DNA from: Tillandsia leiboldiana
Taxonomy: Eukaryota; Streptophyta; Magnoliopsida; Poales; Bromeliaceae
Reading direction: 5' to 3'
Assembly: GCA_029204045.2 (NCBI GenBank)
Contig: CM055081.1
Span: 6,194,192-6,258,191, forward strand
Length of the DNA: 64,000 nt
The notes under the pieces were generated by a model that was not told where the DNA came from, did not search any database, and was given only the letters and a program-made list of their open reading frames with translations. This document shows positions 1 to 16,504 of this stretch, piece after piece. The translations under genes were made by a program, and so were the position numbers. Position 1 is the first letter of the stretch; each line of letters starts with the position of its first letter.

Positions 1-118
1 TCCTCAAAGCTCCTTTGACAGTCCTCACTCCAGATAAACTTCAATCCTTTACGCGTCAAGCGAGTGAGGGGTGTGGAAAGCTTCGCAAAACCTTCCACAA
101 ACCGACGATAATACCCGG

Positions 119-1741
119 CTAAGCCCATAAACTACGCACCTCAGAAACGGTCGTCGGTCGGGGCCAATCCCGGACCGCCTCAATCTTTGCCGGGTCCACC
201 GCCACACCTGCGGCGGAAATCACATGGCCCAAGAAGACTACCTCCCGAAGCCAAAATTCGCACTTCGCCAACTTGGCAAACAACTTCTTCTCTCGCAGAA
301 GTTGCAGCACCATCCTCAGGTGGTCCTCATGCTCAGCATCACTTCGGGAGTAGACCAAGATATCATCAATGAACACTACCACGAATCGGTCTAAGTATGG
401 TCGGAAGATCCGGTTCATCAGATCCATGAACGCGGCAGGGGCATTAGTTAGTCCGAAAGGCATAACTGTAAACTCATAATGCCCGTACCGTGACCTAAAT
501 GCCGTCTTAGGAATATCCTCGGCCTTCACCTTCAACTGGTGGTAACCGGACTGCAAATCTACCTTGGAAAAGACACAAGACCCTTGCAGCTGATCAAAGA
601 GATCATCGATGCGCGGCAAAGGGTACTTGTTCTTGATGGTCACTTTGTTCAATTCCCTATAATCCACGCACAATCGAAGTGACCCATCATTCTTCTTCAC
701 GAATAGCACCGGCGCTCCCCAAGGCGACACACTCGGCCTAATAAAGCCATTGTCCATCAAATCCTGGAGTTGCGCCTTAAGCTCTCGCAGCTCAGCCGGT
801 GCCATCCGGTAAGGAGCCTTAGAGATTGGCGCAGTTCCTGGAACTACGTCAATCACGAATTCGATCTCCCTATCTGGCGGCATGCTAGTTAGCTCAGGTG
901 GGAAAACATCTGGGAACTCGCAGGCAATAGGGATATCCCCGAGTCCCGGCGCCGCCGTAGGCCCCTCAACAACACTAGCCAAAAAGGCTACACATCCTCG
1001 ATGGATCATCTGCCTCGCTCGGGAAGTCGAAACCATAGAGGCAAAGAAAGCACTCTGACATCCCCGGTATACCAACATCTCCTGGCCTGGCTCTCTAAGA
1101 GTGATAGTCCTTGCGGCACAGTCAATAGTCACGAAATACCGAGCCAGCCAGTCCATCCCGAGAACCACATCAAAGTCCCTCAGCTGTCTCAAGACCAACA
1201 GGTCGGCTAGCATAATCCAGGACTCGATCTGCATCGGGCAGGACCAACAGCACTCTTCCACGTGCAAAGTGTGATCGGGAATCTGAACCTCTCGTGCACG
1301 TGGCAAAAGTCCTACCTCTAACCCATGTAATGATGCAAATGATCTACTAATGAAAGAATGCGATGCTCCCGTATCAAATAAAGTACGAGTCCTAATGCCA
1401 GAAAGTAAGGTGATACCTGCCACCACATGATCTGCGGCTGAAGAGTCCTCTACCTGCGCCGCATACACTCGCCCACTCTGAGCTGGAGGGGGATAGTCAG
1501 TGGGATGGGAAGAAGATGGCCTGCTTGCTGGAGCGTATGGCCGCTGAGCCGTCGACCACTGCTGGGATGAAGAAGGAGCGGATGCCGAAGAAGGAGCCAT
1601 CGACGCCGCAAAAGGGCAAATAGCTCGGACGTGGCCAGACTGTCCACACCGATAACAGCGGCCAAACCTCATGTCACAAGTATCAGAAGTATGCTGTCCC
1701 TGGCAGAAAATGCACCTAGCCGTAGCCTGGGGCTGCCTCAC
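119..1741 (-). CDS. Ty3/gypsy pol fragment: zinc knuckle, protease, reverse transcriptase
   Basis: A 540-codon open stretch. Residues 29-42 form a CX2CX4HX4C zinc knuckle of the nucleocapsid. DTGA at 123-126 is the active site of a retropepsin-type aspartic protease. Residues about 335-510 are a reverse transcriptase with the YREL..KNKYPLP block (361-376), MPFGLTNAP (427-435) and the catalytic FIDD (457-460) followed by ILVYS. The open frame continues upstream of the first Met codon without a stop, so 1741 is not a true start; in the intact element this would be one gag-pol polyprotein. The frame ends at 119 by an apparent one-base deletion just after the RT palm. The next frame continues with recognisable polymerase/RNase H connection sequence (GLAGYYRRF-like) to the window edge. 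Proline/serine-rich linker between zinc knuckle and protease. Confidence 0.88.
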   Translation of the reverse strand: MRQPQATARCIFCQGQHTSDTCDMRFGRCYRCGQSGHVRAICPFAASMAPSSASAPSSSQQWSTAQRPYAPASRPSSSHPTDYPPPAQSGRVYAAQVEDSSAADHVVAGITLLSGIRTRTLFDTGASHSFISRSFASLHGLEVGLLPRAREVQIPDHTLHVEECCWSCPMQIESWIMLADLLVLRQLRDFDVVLGMDWLARYFVTIDCAARTITLREPGQEMLVYRGCQSAFFASMVSTSRARQMIHRGCVAFLASVVEGPTAAPGLGDIPIACEFPDVFPPELTSMPPDREIEFVIDVVPGTAPISKAPYRMAPAELRELKAQLQDLMDNGFIRPSVSPWGAPVLFVKKNDGSLRLCVDYRELNKVTIKNKYPLPRIDDLFDQLQGSCVFSKVDLQSGYHQLKVKAEDIPKTAFRSRYGHYEFTVMPFGLTNAPAAFMDLMNRIFRPYLDRFVVVFIDDILVYSRSDAEHEDHLRMVLQLLREKKLFAKLAKCEFWLREVVFLGHVISAAGVAVDPAKIEAVRDWPRPTTVSEVRSLWA

Positions 1742-1936
1742 CTGCTGCTGCCTCTGCCGCGGAGGCCCCTGGTGCCGCGACTGCGACCTCTGCTGATGCG
1801 AGTGCTGCTGCTGTCGCGGGTGCTGCTGCTGCTGATGCTGTGGGGGCCTCTGGGATCCACCAGGCCCTCGCCGCTCTGAACGCCCACGGCCCGTGAACTG
1901 AGGCGGTGGCGGTCGGTGCGGCCTCCAGGAACTGGC

Positions 1937-2771
1937 CTATCCCCCGTTGTCCTGCGCTGGTCGCTTTCTATCAGAACTCTGAGCGACCAAGCCCCCTCGT
2001 CTGGCGATGACGTGGTCTCCCCTCTCAACCCACTGTGCATGCTCTGCTGCCTCCTCCAAGGTCTGTAGCCTCTGAGCATGCACCAAAGTATAGATCTCTG
2101 GGCGCAAGCCCGACTCAAAGAGCTCCACTTGGTGCGGTCCGTCCCTAGCGACATAGGGTACGCAGTTGAGCAACCGCGTGAACTCCTGAAAGTAGTCCAA
2201 TGCTGTCCGGTCGCCTTGCTGAAGATTCTTCAAATCATCTTCCAGCTTTTTCTTCATACTCGTGGAAAAGTACGTATCCAGAATCATCCTCTTGAACTCT
2301 GACCAGGGTAGCTGTCGAGTGATCTGAAACTCTAGGGGCTCTACCCGACGCCACCATGCATCTGCGTCCCCGTCTAAGCAATGTACAGCCATATGTACCC
2401 TATACTTCTGGTCAATGAAGAAGTCCCGAAATAACTTCTCCATTGATGAAAGCCAAGTCCCGATCTCCCAAGGCTGAGTATTCCGCCCTGAAAATCTAGG
2501 CGGTCCCCGCTTACAAAACTGGGTGAGTTTGTCAGCCATCTCCTGCTCCTCCACTGGGGTCAATGGCTGAATCGCTCCCTGAGCACCGCTGCTCGATGAT
2601 GGACCCTGCCTGAGCGAGCAGCTGCTCAATCCTCTGCTCCTGCTGGCGGTGACTCTCCGCCAGCTGGGCCACCATGGCCCTCAACTCGCTAATCTCTAAA
2701 GGCCCGGATTGCTCCGGCTCCTCTGGGGGTGTAGGAGTACCCCGGGGAAGAATCCGCCGCCTAGGAGGCAT
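1937..2771 (-). CDS. Ty3/gypsy gag (frameshifted)
   Basis: Structural capsid protein of the element. The probable start is the ATG at 2771 (MPPRRR...), 276 bases downstream of the primer-binding site. It is followed by a Gln/Glu-rich segment likely to form a coiled coil and then, after a frame change near 2530-2600, the retrotransposon gag domain, with PPRFSGR, the WWRR block and the conserved YFQEFTRLL-type segment. The reading frame ends at 1937 with a stop. The RNA-binding zinc knuckle lies in the pol frame described at 119-1741, with a second frame change near 1930-1940. Two frame breaks in one gag argue for an inactive copy rather than programmed frameshifting. Confidence 0.8.
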
Positions 2772-3046
2772 CCTGCTACACAAGGAACCCCGAATCAATA
2801 AATGGAGCCACACTCGACCCAATCTAGCGAAAGTCAAAGACATCCCCCTATTTCTGTGGCTCTATGTTGTCTGCAGCCAACATAACTGTCCACCAGAAAT
2901 AGGCTATGTCGATTCCTCTTCCCTCACTGGAAGAGTCAAATTAATAAATCAACGACTTTCGCAAAATATCACGTCTCTCACGCCCTATAATCCTAGGGTC
3001 TGACAAAAGCCTAGGGTTTCCTAAGTCCCAACTGACCTATCCCTAA

Positions 3047-3058
3047 GCTCTGATACCA
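3047..3058 (-). promoter_or_regulatory. Primer-binding site (tRNA-iMet) of the left gypsy element
   Basis: On the minus strand this reads TGGTATCAGAGC, complementary to the 3' end of initiator tRNA-Met, a few bases inside the LTR boundary at 3067. Confidence 0.85.
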
Positions 3059-4334
3059 ACTTAATCTGTCACGCCCCGGGTGTAAACCAGAATCCGGGCC
3101 CGTCTACAGATCCGCCGTGCACACGGAATTTCCCGCGTATACGAAGCGCTGGTAACCTGCTCAGATATAATATAAACAATAAAAGAGCATAATACAGAGC
3201 TGAACTAAACATAATAATCTCAGACTGGAAATAAGATACAAGCTGTAAATAAATATAATAACCTCCCAGCTCACCATAAAAGTACAACCAGCTGGCTAAG
3301 GCCAGACCCAAAATAAGAGAAAAATACCACAGTCTGAGTGAAGGGTACAACATCTGTCTAATAACAACTCTCAGTCTCACAGGAGATCTATCTACTCAGC
3401 GATCCCCTTACCTCGCTCAGCTGCGGATGGCCTAGCAGCTCCCGCAGACGACTCTACAAAATAAAGGAGAAGAAAGAGAGGAACAACAATGGGGGTGAGA
3501 ACTACCAGATAAACCAGTAGTCTCCCCTAGTGGGTAAAAACCTCAACTCTGACACACCCACTAGGGCTACCAGAGGCAAAAAGGAAAGGAAGAGTGGTAA
3601 GCAATAGAGACTGCTGGAAATAGGAAACTACCACTACTATGCCTCTAAAATACCAAGCTAAAAGAATAGCTAAATGTATGCATCAGTAAATAAATGCCTG
3701 CCTGAATAAACCCAATCTGGTGCCACCAGTAAAACTGGTACTGCCTGCTTTGCCTGCCAAATCGGGTATGCCAGCCGCATAACACCGATAGGGGATGGGA
3801 GTCTCAAGGACTCGAAGTCTGTAAACAGCACACTCCGGAGTGGCACTCGAGGGGAGCGACCCACACGAGTAAAGTATCTTTGTATCAAGCATCTCTGTAA
3901 CTGATGTCTCATAATAGCAGGACTGGATCATGACTATGATCAAAGTGGGAAAACTCCATCCACTACAGTAAACCCAATCCCCAGCTGATGCAAAAATAAA
4001 CCAGACTCAACCCCGATCTGATGCAAGGATAAACATCCGGTCGACCGCCTACTGTCCGCGGTCACCGTAATACCCCACAAGTCCACAATCTAGTACAATC
4101 TCGACTACACTATCCCAAACCCCTGCTCATACTCGAGCAACAAGCATCTGAATGCAAAGGAGAGCAATAAAACATGTCAAGTCCCAATATGATAGTGTAG
4201 CAATAAATAGTGGCTAACTAGATGTCCAAGTAAGCATGCAATTGTACTTTTTAAAAGCTGTAGAAAGGTGTCAAATATTTATTTTAAAAGATTGATTTAC
4301 TGTACTGATATAAAAGTTATGCGAGATTATAGCC

Positions 4335-4510
4335 TTCGTCCCAACCACAGTGTCCCAAAATAAGCTATCTGTGGGGTCATATGTATGGTTCTCATCAATT
4401 GTCACATTAAATTTTAGGGGAGTTCGTCCCAACCACAGTGTCCCAAAATAAGCTATTTGTGGGGTCATATGTATGGTTCTCATCAATTGTCACATTAAAT
4501 TTTAGGGGAG
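4335..4510. repeat. 88-bp tandem duplication inside the LTR
   Basis: Two nearly identical units with period 88, each starting TTCGTCCCAACCACAGTG and ending in TTTTAGGGGAG. They differ at about one position (GCTATCTG versus GCTATTTG), so the duplication is recent. Confidence 0.85.
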
Positions 4511-5929
4511 TTCTAATAATCCCAGTGAGCTAGTCAAAAATGAGATAAGCAACAACCGCCCACCTCGATCAGCTCAAACCACACCCCAAAAAGCCTCCTA
4601 GCTGTCCACAGTCCTCAAATCCCGCAAATCAGTGCACAGCTGTACATAACAACGCACCCGGTATAAATACAAATCCCAAAAATATTATATTTGCTGTTTT
4701 TCAAATAGCACAGAAAAAGAGGAGTTTTTCACCTCTGTATAGTGCTCAGAAAAATCCAGAAAAATTACGGTTGCGTTCCATACGACGAGTAGATCGAAAT
4801 CGACTCTTTAAACGCCTTGATCTGATGCTCCTACGCCAAGATAAAAATCGGAGAAGTCGACGCTATCCAAAACACATCACAGCAAAAAGGGGGTCAAAGA
4901 AGTCTCGGGAATCGTGCTAAAAGTGCGAAATGGGGCAAAGTGATCAACACGAAAATCGAAGCCTTACCTCTTAGGAACGCGCTGCCGCAAAAATCGTTCA
5001 AAAATTCCTCTTGGTTAGCACACAGGGATTTTTCGACTGAACTGCGACGGAAAATGGGCCGAAAAAGGAAATCGTCGCAGTGCGCCGCGTCGCAGTGCGC
5101 CGCGTCGCAGATAACTCGCTATGGGTAACTCCAAAAATTCTGAAATTTCTAGGGGAGAGAGAGAAGAGAGAGAGAAACAATTTTCGTAGAGGCCTCGAGC
5201 TCTGATTCTCTCTCTACAACTCGCAATTGGCAGTGAGAAAGGGAGAGAGGGAGATTCCTTATATAATGGGCCAGGGAATCTTCCACACGAGATCGCCCCA
5301 AACAGGAAACACCAAAACTGACCAACCAGAACGTGCCACGTGTCCACAAAACAGGAAACATCCATGCAAGTCCGCTCAGAAAACGCCACGTGTCACCCAA
5401 GGATGCATGTGCCCGGTCCCCGCACCGGGTTTTCCGGAAAATGTCGGCCAATCGGAGCGTGCCACGTGTCACCTCCCCAGCCGCCTTCTAGAAGCCGTCC
5501 AACCAATCAGAGGACGCCACGTGCCAATCCCCTGTTTCCGTGCACCCGGTGCACGCCATGCCTGTGGACCGACCAGCATGCGCGCCTGCCCGCGCCTGCC
5601 CGCGCCGCGCTCCGCTGCGCTCTGACGCGCTCCGCCGCGCTCCGCCGCTGCGCCGCCGCCCGCCGGTCGCCGCCGACGCCGGAACAGTAATTCCGGCCGG
5701 CCGGAGTTACTGTTTCGATGAACAGTACTTTTGCGCCGAAAAATAAAGTAAATATACCATTTTGATCGTTTTCGCGCGCTGAGTCCAAATCCGCCGTCCG
5801 TTTCGTCAAATTCTCATCCGAAATTTTGCCGAAAACCCCCGGAAAAGCCCACTTGATCCGATTTTCGCGCCGAGTCTATTTCTGAGGTCCAATTTCGACT
5901 CTACAAGTTTCGTTACACCGTATAAGCTT

Positions 5930-6530
5930 CCTACAGTCACTGTTTAATGTTGCAACAGTTCCTGCGGAAGTCCTGATCATCACATAGCGGCGGCGCGGCA
6001 GCCCCGCGCGGGCACGGTGGCCCCCCGCGGGCACGCGCAAGCAGTGCAGAGCGACGCGCGCGGGTGCAAGCAGCAGCGGTTGCGGACTGGCAGGGCGCGG
6101 CGCGCATGTGCGGCAGCACCACGCGGCGGCGGCCTGGCAAGGCGCGGCCTTGTGCGGCGTGCATGCAGTGCACGGCGGCGGCGGTCAGAGCATCCAACGG
6201 CGGCGGCCTGGCAAGGCGCGGCGCGCGCGTGCGACAGCACCACGCGGCGGCGGCCTGGTAGGGCACGGCCCTGTGCGGCTTGCCCTAACAGTGCAAGAGC
6301 GGTGCGCTGGCGACAACGCTCTTGGCTACGCGCGGCGACAGCGCGCGGGCGGCAGCGCGCATGACTGCGCGCGGCGCAGCGCCTCGGCGGCACGTGGCCT
6401 GCGGTGGCAGCGCGCAGCGGTGGCCCGACTAGGGCATCGAGCGGCGGCGGCGGCGGCCGCGGCTCGGCTAGGGCGTCGAGCGGCGGCGGCTCGGCTAGGG
6501 CATCGAGCGGCGGCGGAGCCACCGTCGACT
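5930..6530. repeat. GC-rich GGC/CGG minisatellite in the LTR
   Basis: Irregular repeats built from GCGGCGGCGGCCTGGCAAGG and GGGCATCGAGCGGCGGCGG units. Open frames occur in several registers because stop codons are rare in such sequence. I do not regard them as genes. Confidence 0.7.
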
Positions 6531-7789
6531 ACCCTTAAGCAATCCCGCCGAAAACCCCAAAAGCTCAAACAAAAACCTCCTCGAACAAAACCCAAGAACG
6601 AAGTCAACCAAAAACATCAACGAACATCAATCAAGAACGAAACCACCCGACGATCGAAACCACCCGATGATCGAAACCAACGAACGAAAACCTACGATCA
6701 AAACCAACGAACGAACCAACGATCAAAACGATAAAAGAGGACTAACGATCGCTAACCTTGCTTCGACGGAAAAGACAACGCGATCCGGATCTCCGTAAAC
6801 GGTGGTGTTTCTGGATCCGCTCCCCGGTATTGGCGACGCTTCCGGTCTCGGTTTTCGGCACGCACGGCGAGGGAGAAGAAAGAAGAGGAGGCGATCATTT
6901 TCTAAAAACAATTAGGGTTATACGGTAATTGGGATATTAATATCTTTTATTAATATTTATTATTTATTTAATTTCATTGTACGTACAAAAATCCCAATAT
7001 CCGATATTTAAAAAGAAAAAGGGATTTTACCACCGCCTTCCTCGATAAGCGTGCTGATCCTCCGAAATGTCCCGTAACCGCTAGCACGGATCCCGATGCA
7101 CCAACAACACCTAACGGGTCCCGAGAACTTTCGAGCATACCTTTACGGACCCGCTAATATTGAAACCCTCATTCCGGAAGATCCGTAAGTCGGATTTCAG
7201 ATCCGATTGCATCATCATTCTTCGTTTAACGGGCTCTAATGCGATATGATAAAAGCAACCCAAAAAACCATCTGAACCAACGTTAAGAAATTCCCACCTA
7301 AATCTAGCTTAAAACCAAAAGTCGATAATTAGGGAAAAAGAAACAGTGTTATTACACAATCACCCCCTATTTCCTCATCCGCTTTTCTATTTATTTATTT
7401 AGTGTCTTTGTTTACCGTTCCAATTAATGTGTCTATCCACCTTCAATTATAATTACCATAAACCTTCTAAACTCTAATCCAAATCCCTTCTCTCCAGGCA
7501 ATCACCCTCCTATCTCCTCCTCCGTTCGAGCGCATGTTGTGTGTTGAAAGGAGAGGAGTATATATTATAAAGAGATATTGTGCCAAACTAAAAACTTTAT
7601 TAATTACTCTTGGCCTGAATGCAACGATGGATATTATTTCACACGTTTACTGCAGGTATATATAGCTTTTAATATAAAACAAGAAAATTCTAATAACAAC
7701 CACTTAACAAAATTTTAACTTATCTCTAATGCCTAACCAACTGATATTTAAAAGATAAATTTAAACTTATTAAAAATATTGGGTTACTT

Positions 7790-8445
7790 ATCAGCATCCT
7801 CCCTTAACCCAATTTCTCGCATTCCGAATAGCCTTCGCAGCTTCTTGAAATTTTTCGATATTAGCGACTTTGTAAAAATATCGGCGACTTGATTCTCGCT
7901 TCTGCAAAAGCGTAGCTCGATCTTATTCTTCTTCAGAAGTTCTCGAATATAATGATATAACGGATTTCGATATGTTTACACCTTTTATAAAAAACTGAAT
8001 TTTTTGCGATTGTTATAGCTGAGCTATTATTACAAAATATTCTTGTAGAAACCTTTTGATATTCACCAAATTCTTCTAGAATTCGTCTAAGCCAAATTGC
8101 CAGTGTAACACTTGCTGATGCTGCCACGTATTCGGCTTCTGCAGTCGAGAGAGCTACAATATCCTATTTTTTCGATGATTATGTGAATGCACTGCTTCTA
8201 AGAAAAAATACGTTACCCAACGTTCTTTTCTATTCTTCTACGTCCTCGATCACAAAGTTGACAATCTTCTTCTTTGTCGTAAAGCTTCTTCAACTTCGTT
8301 TTGTATACCCACTTTACGCCAATTGATTTTTGGCCTTTTGTAAGTTTCGTCAACTCCCAAGTTTTGTTCTTCTCGATCGCCTTAATTTTATCACACATGG
8401 CTTCTGCTTATAGCTCTTTACAACAAGTCTAGCTTTGTGGTGATC
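7790..8445 (-). pseudogene. Ty1/copia polyprotein remnant (RT start joined to RNase H end)
   Basis: Minus-strand translation from 8398 gives a copia RT N-terminal block (IKAIEKNKTWELTKL...IGVKWVYKTK). It then jumps, in another frame, to the RNase H part with the hallmark ALSTAEAEYVAAS region near 8150-8110, the CNNSSAI..AKN..KHIEIRY block near 8030-7960, and the C-terminal ENQVADIFTK-type segment near 7880-7850, ending in a stop near 7800. Most of the reverse transcriptase, including its catalytic motif, is missing, so this is a deleted copy. The sequence from 7790 towards 7357 may be its 3' LTR (it has a TATA-like run near 7658), but I could not find a partner LTR. Confidence 0.75.
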
Positions 8446-9763
8446 AATTGACCCGTTTTGCTTGTACTTTCTTGTTCGGATAATATTCTTATTTCATCGA
8501 GATCTCGCTGATTTTTTTTTTGGCTTACTTGTCTAGTCCTACTGGCTATTTGGACAAGTTTTTTTTTATCTTTTTCCGGGCTCTTCTCGCTCTCTTTTCG
8601 TCAAACGTCACAACCCCCTTCTTTCGTGTATTGTGCGGAGGCCAACTTCTTCGAAATAATTTTTTTACTTCGGTTTTACCTGAATGTCACCTTTTCGTCA
8701 ATCTATTACGAGTCACTTGATTTTGATGTAGCCATCTGATATATTGATTCTATATTCTTTTCAAATCAGTTGTCGTCTGGCTTAGAATTCATTCTGTACG
8801 AAAGAGGAGATCGCGTACTGCGTCGCCGAGCTTGACACTGCCATATCCACTAACTTCACGAGCGCTATCCACTAGGAAAAGAGATTAGGGCTAAAAGAAA
8901 ATATAAAGCCAAAGTATGGTAACTTTATCCTTGGGGATTTTTTTTTCTTTGTTTTTTTTTCCTGTGTTCTTCATATTTTGAACAAATTTGGAATTAGAAA
9001 TATTTGGTTTTTTAAAAAAAATCTACCAAAAAAATATAAAAGATATTATTTTATTGATTTAAATAACAAGATGAAGATGGTCAATTTGTGCAAAAAAAAA
9101 ATTACAATTTTAAAATAATTATAAAAAAAGTGATTGTACTTTTTAAAGAAGAACTAATTTAATGTGAGATTCTTGAATAATTTACAAATACTGTTGCATT
9201 TTAAAGTTTGGATTCATCAAGATATCTTATATTATGTTTGTAGTGTTATTGACCCTTCCGTTTTTTAAAAAGTACATCAAAAAGTTTTTTTAAAATTTTT
9301 TTAAAAAAAATCTAATTATATATTAAATTTTGAATATAAATATATTTTATATTAATTATTTGCTAAAATTGATTATGTATTAGAAGGTTTTATAACTCAT
9401 TTAACAGTCACACTGATTATTATCTTTGAACAAGCTCGTAGAAACCACCCTAAGAAACTTCACGTTTATTTTCTAGAGAGCCAAAAAAAACTAAACCCCT
9501 TTGATTAGTCACATATACCAAAGCTAAATCATACTTTATATTTTTGGCAGAAAATGTAAAATAATTAATCAGATTTCAAATTTATATTTGGTAGGAATGA
9601 TTAGTCAAATTATTCTATTCTTAGACTCATATACAAGAAATTGAATAGCAGTAGCAGTTGAGAAATATGTATCATTGGTCAATAAATGAAATGTTAGTCC
9701 TGTAAATGAGGGTGCGTACGCAGTAGTACATTCTTACCTTTACTAGCTAATTGATCATTTAAC
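8446..9763. other. AT-rich intergenic region upstream of the DRP gene
   Basis: No convincing coding sequence. The part up to about 8900 could belong to the copia remnant (integrase/RT hinge). From 8930 on it is A/T-rich with homopolymer runs. It would contain the distal DRP promoter, but I recognise no specific element beyond the TATA box. Confidence 0.5.
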
Positions 9764-9771
9764 TATAAATA
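9764..9771 (+). promoter_or_regulatory. TATA box of the DRP gene
   Basis: TATAAATA lies 27 bases before the ATG at 9798. This implies a very short 5' leader if transcription starts at the usual distance of about 30 bases, or an additional upstream start. Confidence 0.55.
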
Positions 9772-9797
9772 GGGAACATTATGTAGTCCACTTCACC

Positions 9798-15002
<5,205 letters not shown>

Positions 15003-15276
15003 GCAGAAAATAAAACCAGTAAATTAACTCCAGCTTCAGTTGTTATTGCAATATCTACTACCTTACCTGATGCTGTTTGTTTCTAAAGAATAATGCGTGC
15101 ATCAACCATCTGAGGAGTGATTGAGAGAAGAGAAAAACTCAAAAGTTACAGCAATGGTTCATGTATTGTGCTAATCATATATATGATAAGGAAATCATTC
15201 ATATTCCAATGAAAATTACACTGAAATTAGATTATGAAAAAGATGATTTTACAGATCACAGTACATAACTAAAAAT

Positions 15277-15348
15277 CCCATCATAGATGTTGAGGTAGGG
15301 AATACCTTTCTGCCCAAATTGCAAGTACCGGACCATGCAGAGATTGAA
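15277..15348 (-). pseudogene. RPS4 exon-5 fragment (relic 1)
   Basis: The first about 72 bases of RPS4 exon 5 in reverse orientation (TTCAA...ATGATGGG end), with several substitutions. It is followed by the 3' end of intron 4, which is split by a MITE at 15361-15671 and resumes as GTGAGATATAATTTGTTTCG. Too short to encode anything. Confidence 0.85.
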
Positions 15349-15360
15349 CTGCACAGAATC

Positions 15361-15671
15361 ATGTCACCAAGAGCTTGTTTGTTTGGATGTGAGTGGAGAG
15401 GAAGGAAGTTATTTTCGATCCTAAATATATAGTCACTTTCGCAGTTTGATTTATCGTAATTAAAATAAATTTGAAATTCGAGTTATTTAAAATAATATAA
15501 TTAATTTCTATCCATTCTAGACTGGAGTCATAAAAAATAATAATAATAAAATAATATAATACTAGATATATTTAAATATATTTAATTGTGATACTAATTA
15601 CTCTTTTATCTAATTTTTATTTAAATTCTATTTCAATCCAAAGTTTACTTTTGGTGAAACAAACGTGCCCT
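15361..15671. mobile_element. MITE inserted at the RPS4 intron-4 acceptor region of the relic
   Basis: About 310 bp, ends GAGCTTGTTTGTTTGGATG and GTGAAACAAACGTGCCCT, i.e. inverted CAAACAAAC/GTTTGTTT type termini. AT-rich core. The same insertion is present at about 25812-26116 and 44830-45133, so it predates the duplications. Confidence 0.65.
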
Positions 15672-15784
15672 AAGTGAGATATAATTTGTTTCGAATCCAC
15701 GAATAGGGGTGGAATTGGGCTCGGGCTTAAACAAGGCCCGGCCCGATGGGCCAAATATGTATGGTCCAGACTTTGGATATTAAC

Positions 15785-16495
15785 ATTGTGTTTGGTTTGG
15801 ATACAAAGGGAGTTTATTCCCCTTTTGTACCCAAACATAATTAGGTTAAGAGGGAAATAGGGTGGAACACCTATTCCCCTCCTTACAGGATTGTTTCGGT
15901 CAAAACCGGGACAACTCGGTAATAGGAGGATGGGTGCTCTCCCCCCGCCCCACCGTTTTTTTTTTTTTTTTTTTTTTTTTATGCTTCCGAGACTTTATTA
16001 TTATTATTATTATTATTTTAAATTAGAATTTTTAAATTTTAAAAGATATTTAAATTTATAAAATTTAAATTTTAAATTTTTTTATTTTATAAATTTTAAT
16101 TTTTTAACTTTATTTTTTAATAAATCAAAAAATTTTATTTTATTTCATTTTTGTAAAAAAAAATTATTAATTTTAAAATTTTAAAATTTATGCAATTTTT
16201 TTATAATTTTTTTAAAATTTATATAAATTTAAAAATTAAAATTTTTACTCCCACTTAAAATTGAAAAATTAACATTTTTTTTACTCCCACTTAAAATTTT
16301 TATAAAAATTAAAATGAATAAAAATTAAAATTTGAACAAATTTTAAAACTTTAATTTAAAAAAAAAACTAAAAAGAAAAGGATATTTTAGTCTTTTAACA
16401 CAAAAGTCAATTCTCTATTTCTCTTATTTTTCAATCACTTCCAAACACTATTTTTCTTATACCGGTTAGTAATCTAAAATCCAACCAAACATAAA
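15785..16495. mobile_element. AT-rich inverted-terminal element
   Basis: Begins ATTGTGTTTGGTTTGGAT and ends ATCCAACCAAACATAA near 16495. The interior is (A/T)-rich with a poly-T run at 15958-15980. No coding capacity. Probably a non-autonomous DNA transposon; the superfamily is not clear. Confidence 0.5.
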
Positions 16496-16504
16496 TTTAC
16501 AATA

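Larger units (their letters stand above)
1..7356 (-). mobile_element. Ty3/gypsy LTR retrotransposon, 5' part, cut by window edge
   Basis: Read on the minus strand, the element runs LTR (7356 to 3067), primer-binding site complementary to initiator tRNA-Met (3058-3047), gag (from 2771), then zinc knuckle, protease and reverse transcriptase down to the window edge at 1. RNase H, integrase and the second LTR lie outside. The order protease-RT and the PBS type are normal for Ty3/gypsy. The 4.3 kb LTR is large and fits the Del/Tekay group of chromoviruses, although the diagnostic chromodomain is not in view, so the lineage is an inference. Several frameshifts in the coding part indicate that it is no longer autonomous. 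Confidence 0.9.
3067..7356 (-). mobile_element. Long terminal repeat of the left gypsy element (about 4.3 kb)
   Basis: The minus-strand LTR starts TGTAATAACACTG at 7356 and ends ...GGGGCGTGACA at 3067, next to the primer-binding site. It shares short blocks with the other gypsy LTRs of the window, notably the 'CGGATCTTCCGGAA' and 'GGGATCCGTGCTAGCG' type motifs near 7080-7200. The CG-rich core (about 5560-6530) contains long open frames on both strands with alanine/arginine-rich translations. These reflect base composition and repeats, and no conserved protein is visible. No host gene was found in this 4.3 kb. Confidence 0.8.

Noticed and set aside
3047..3058. tRNA-Met-like sequence
   Set aside because: Only the 12-base complement of a tRNA 3' end, i.e. 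a retrotransposon primer site; no tRNA gene found in the window.
5015..6734. Long Ala/Arg-rich open frames on both strands
   Set aside because: GC-rich LTR sequence with repeats; no domain, and frames are open on both strands at once.
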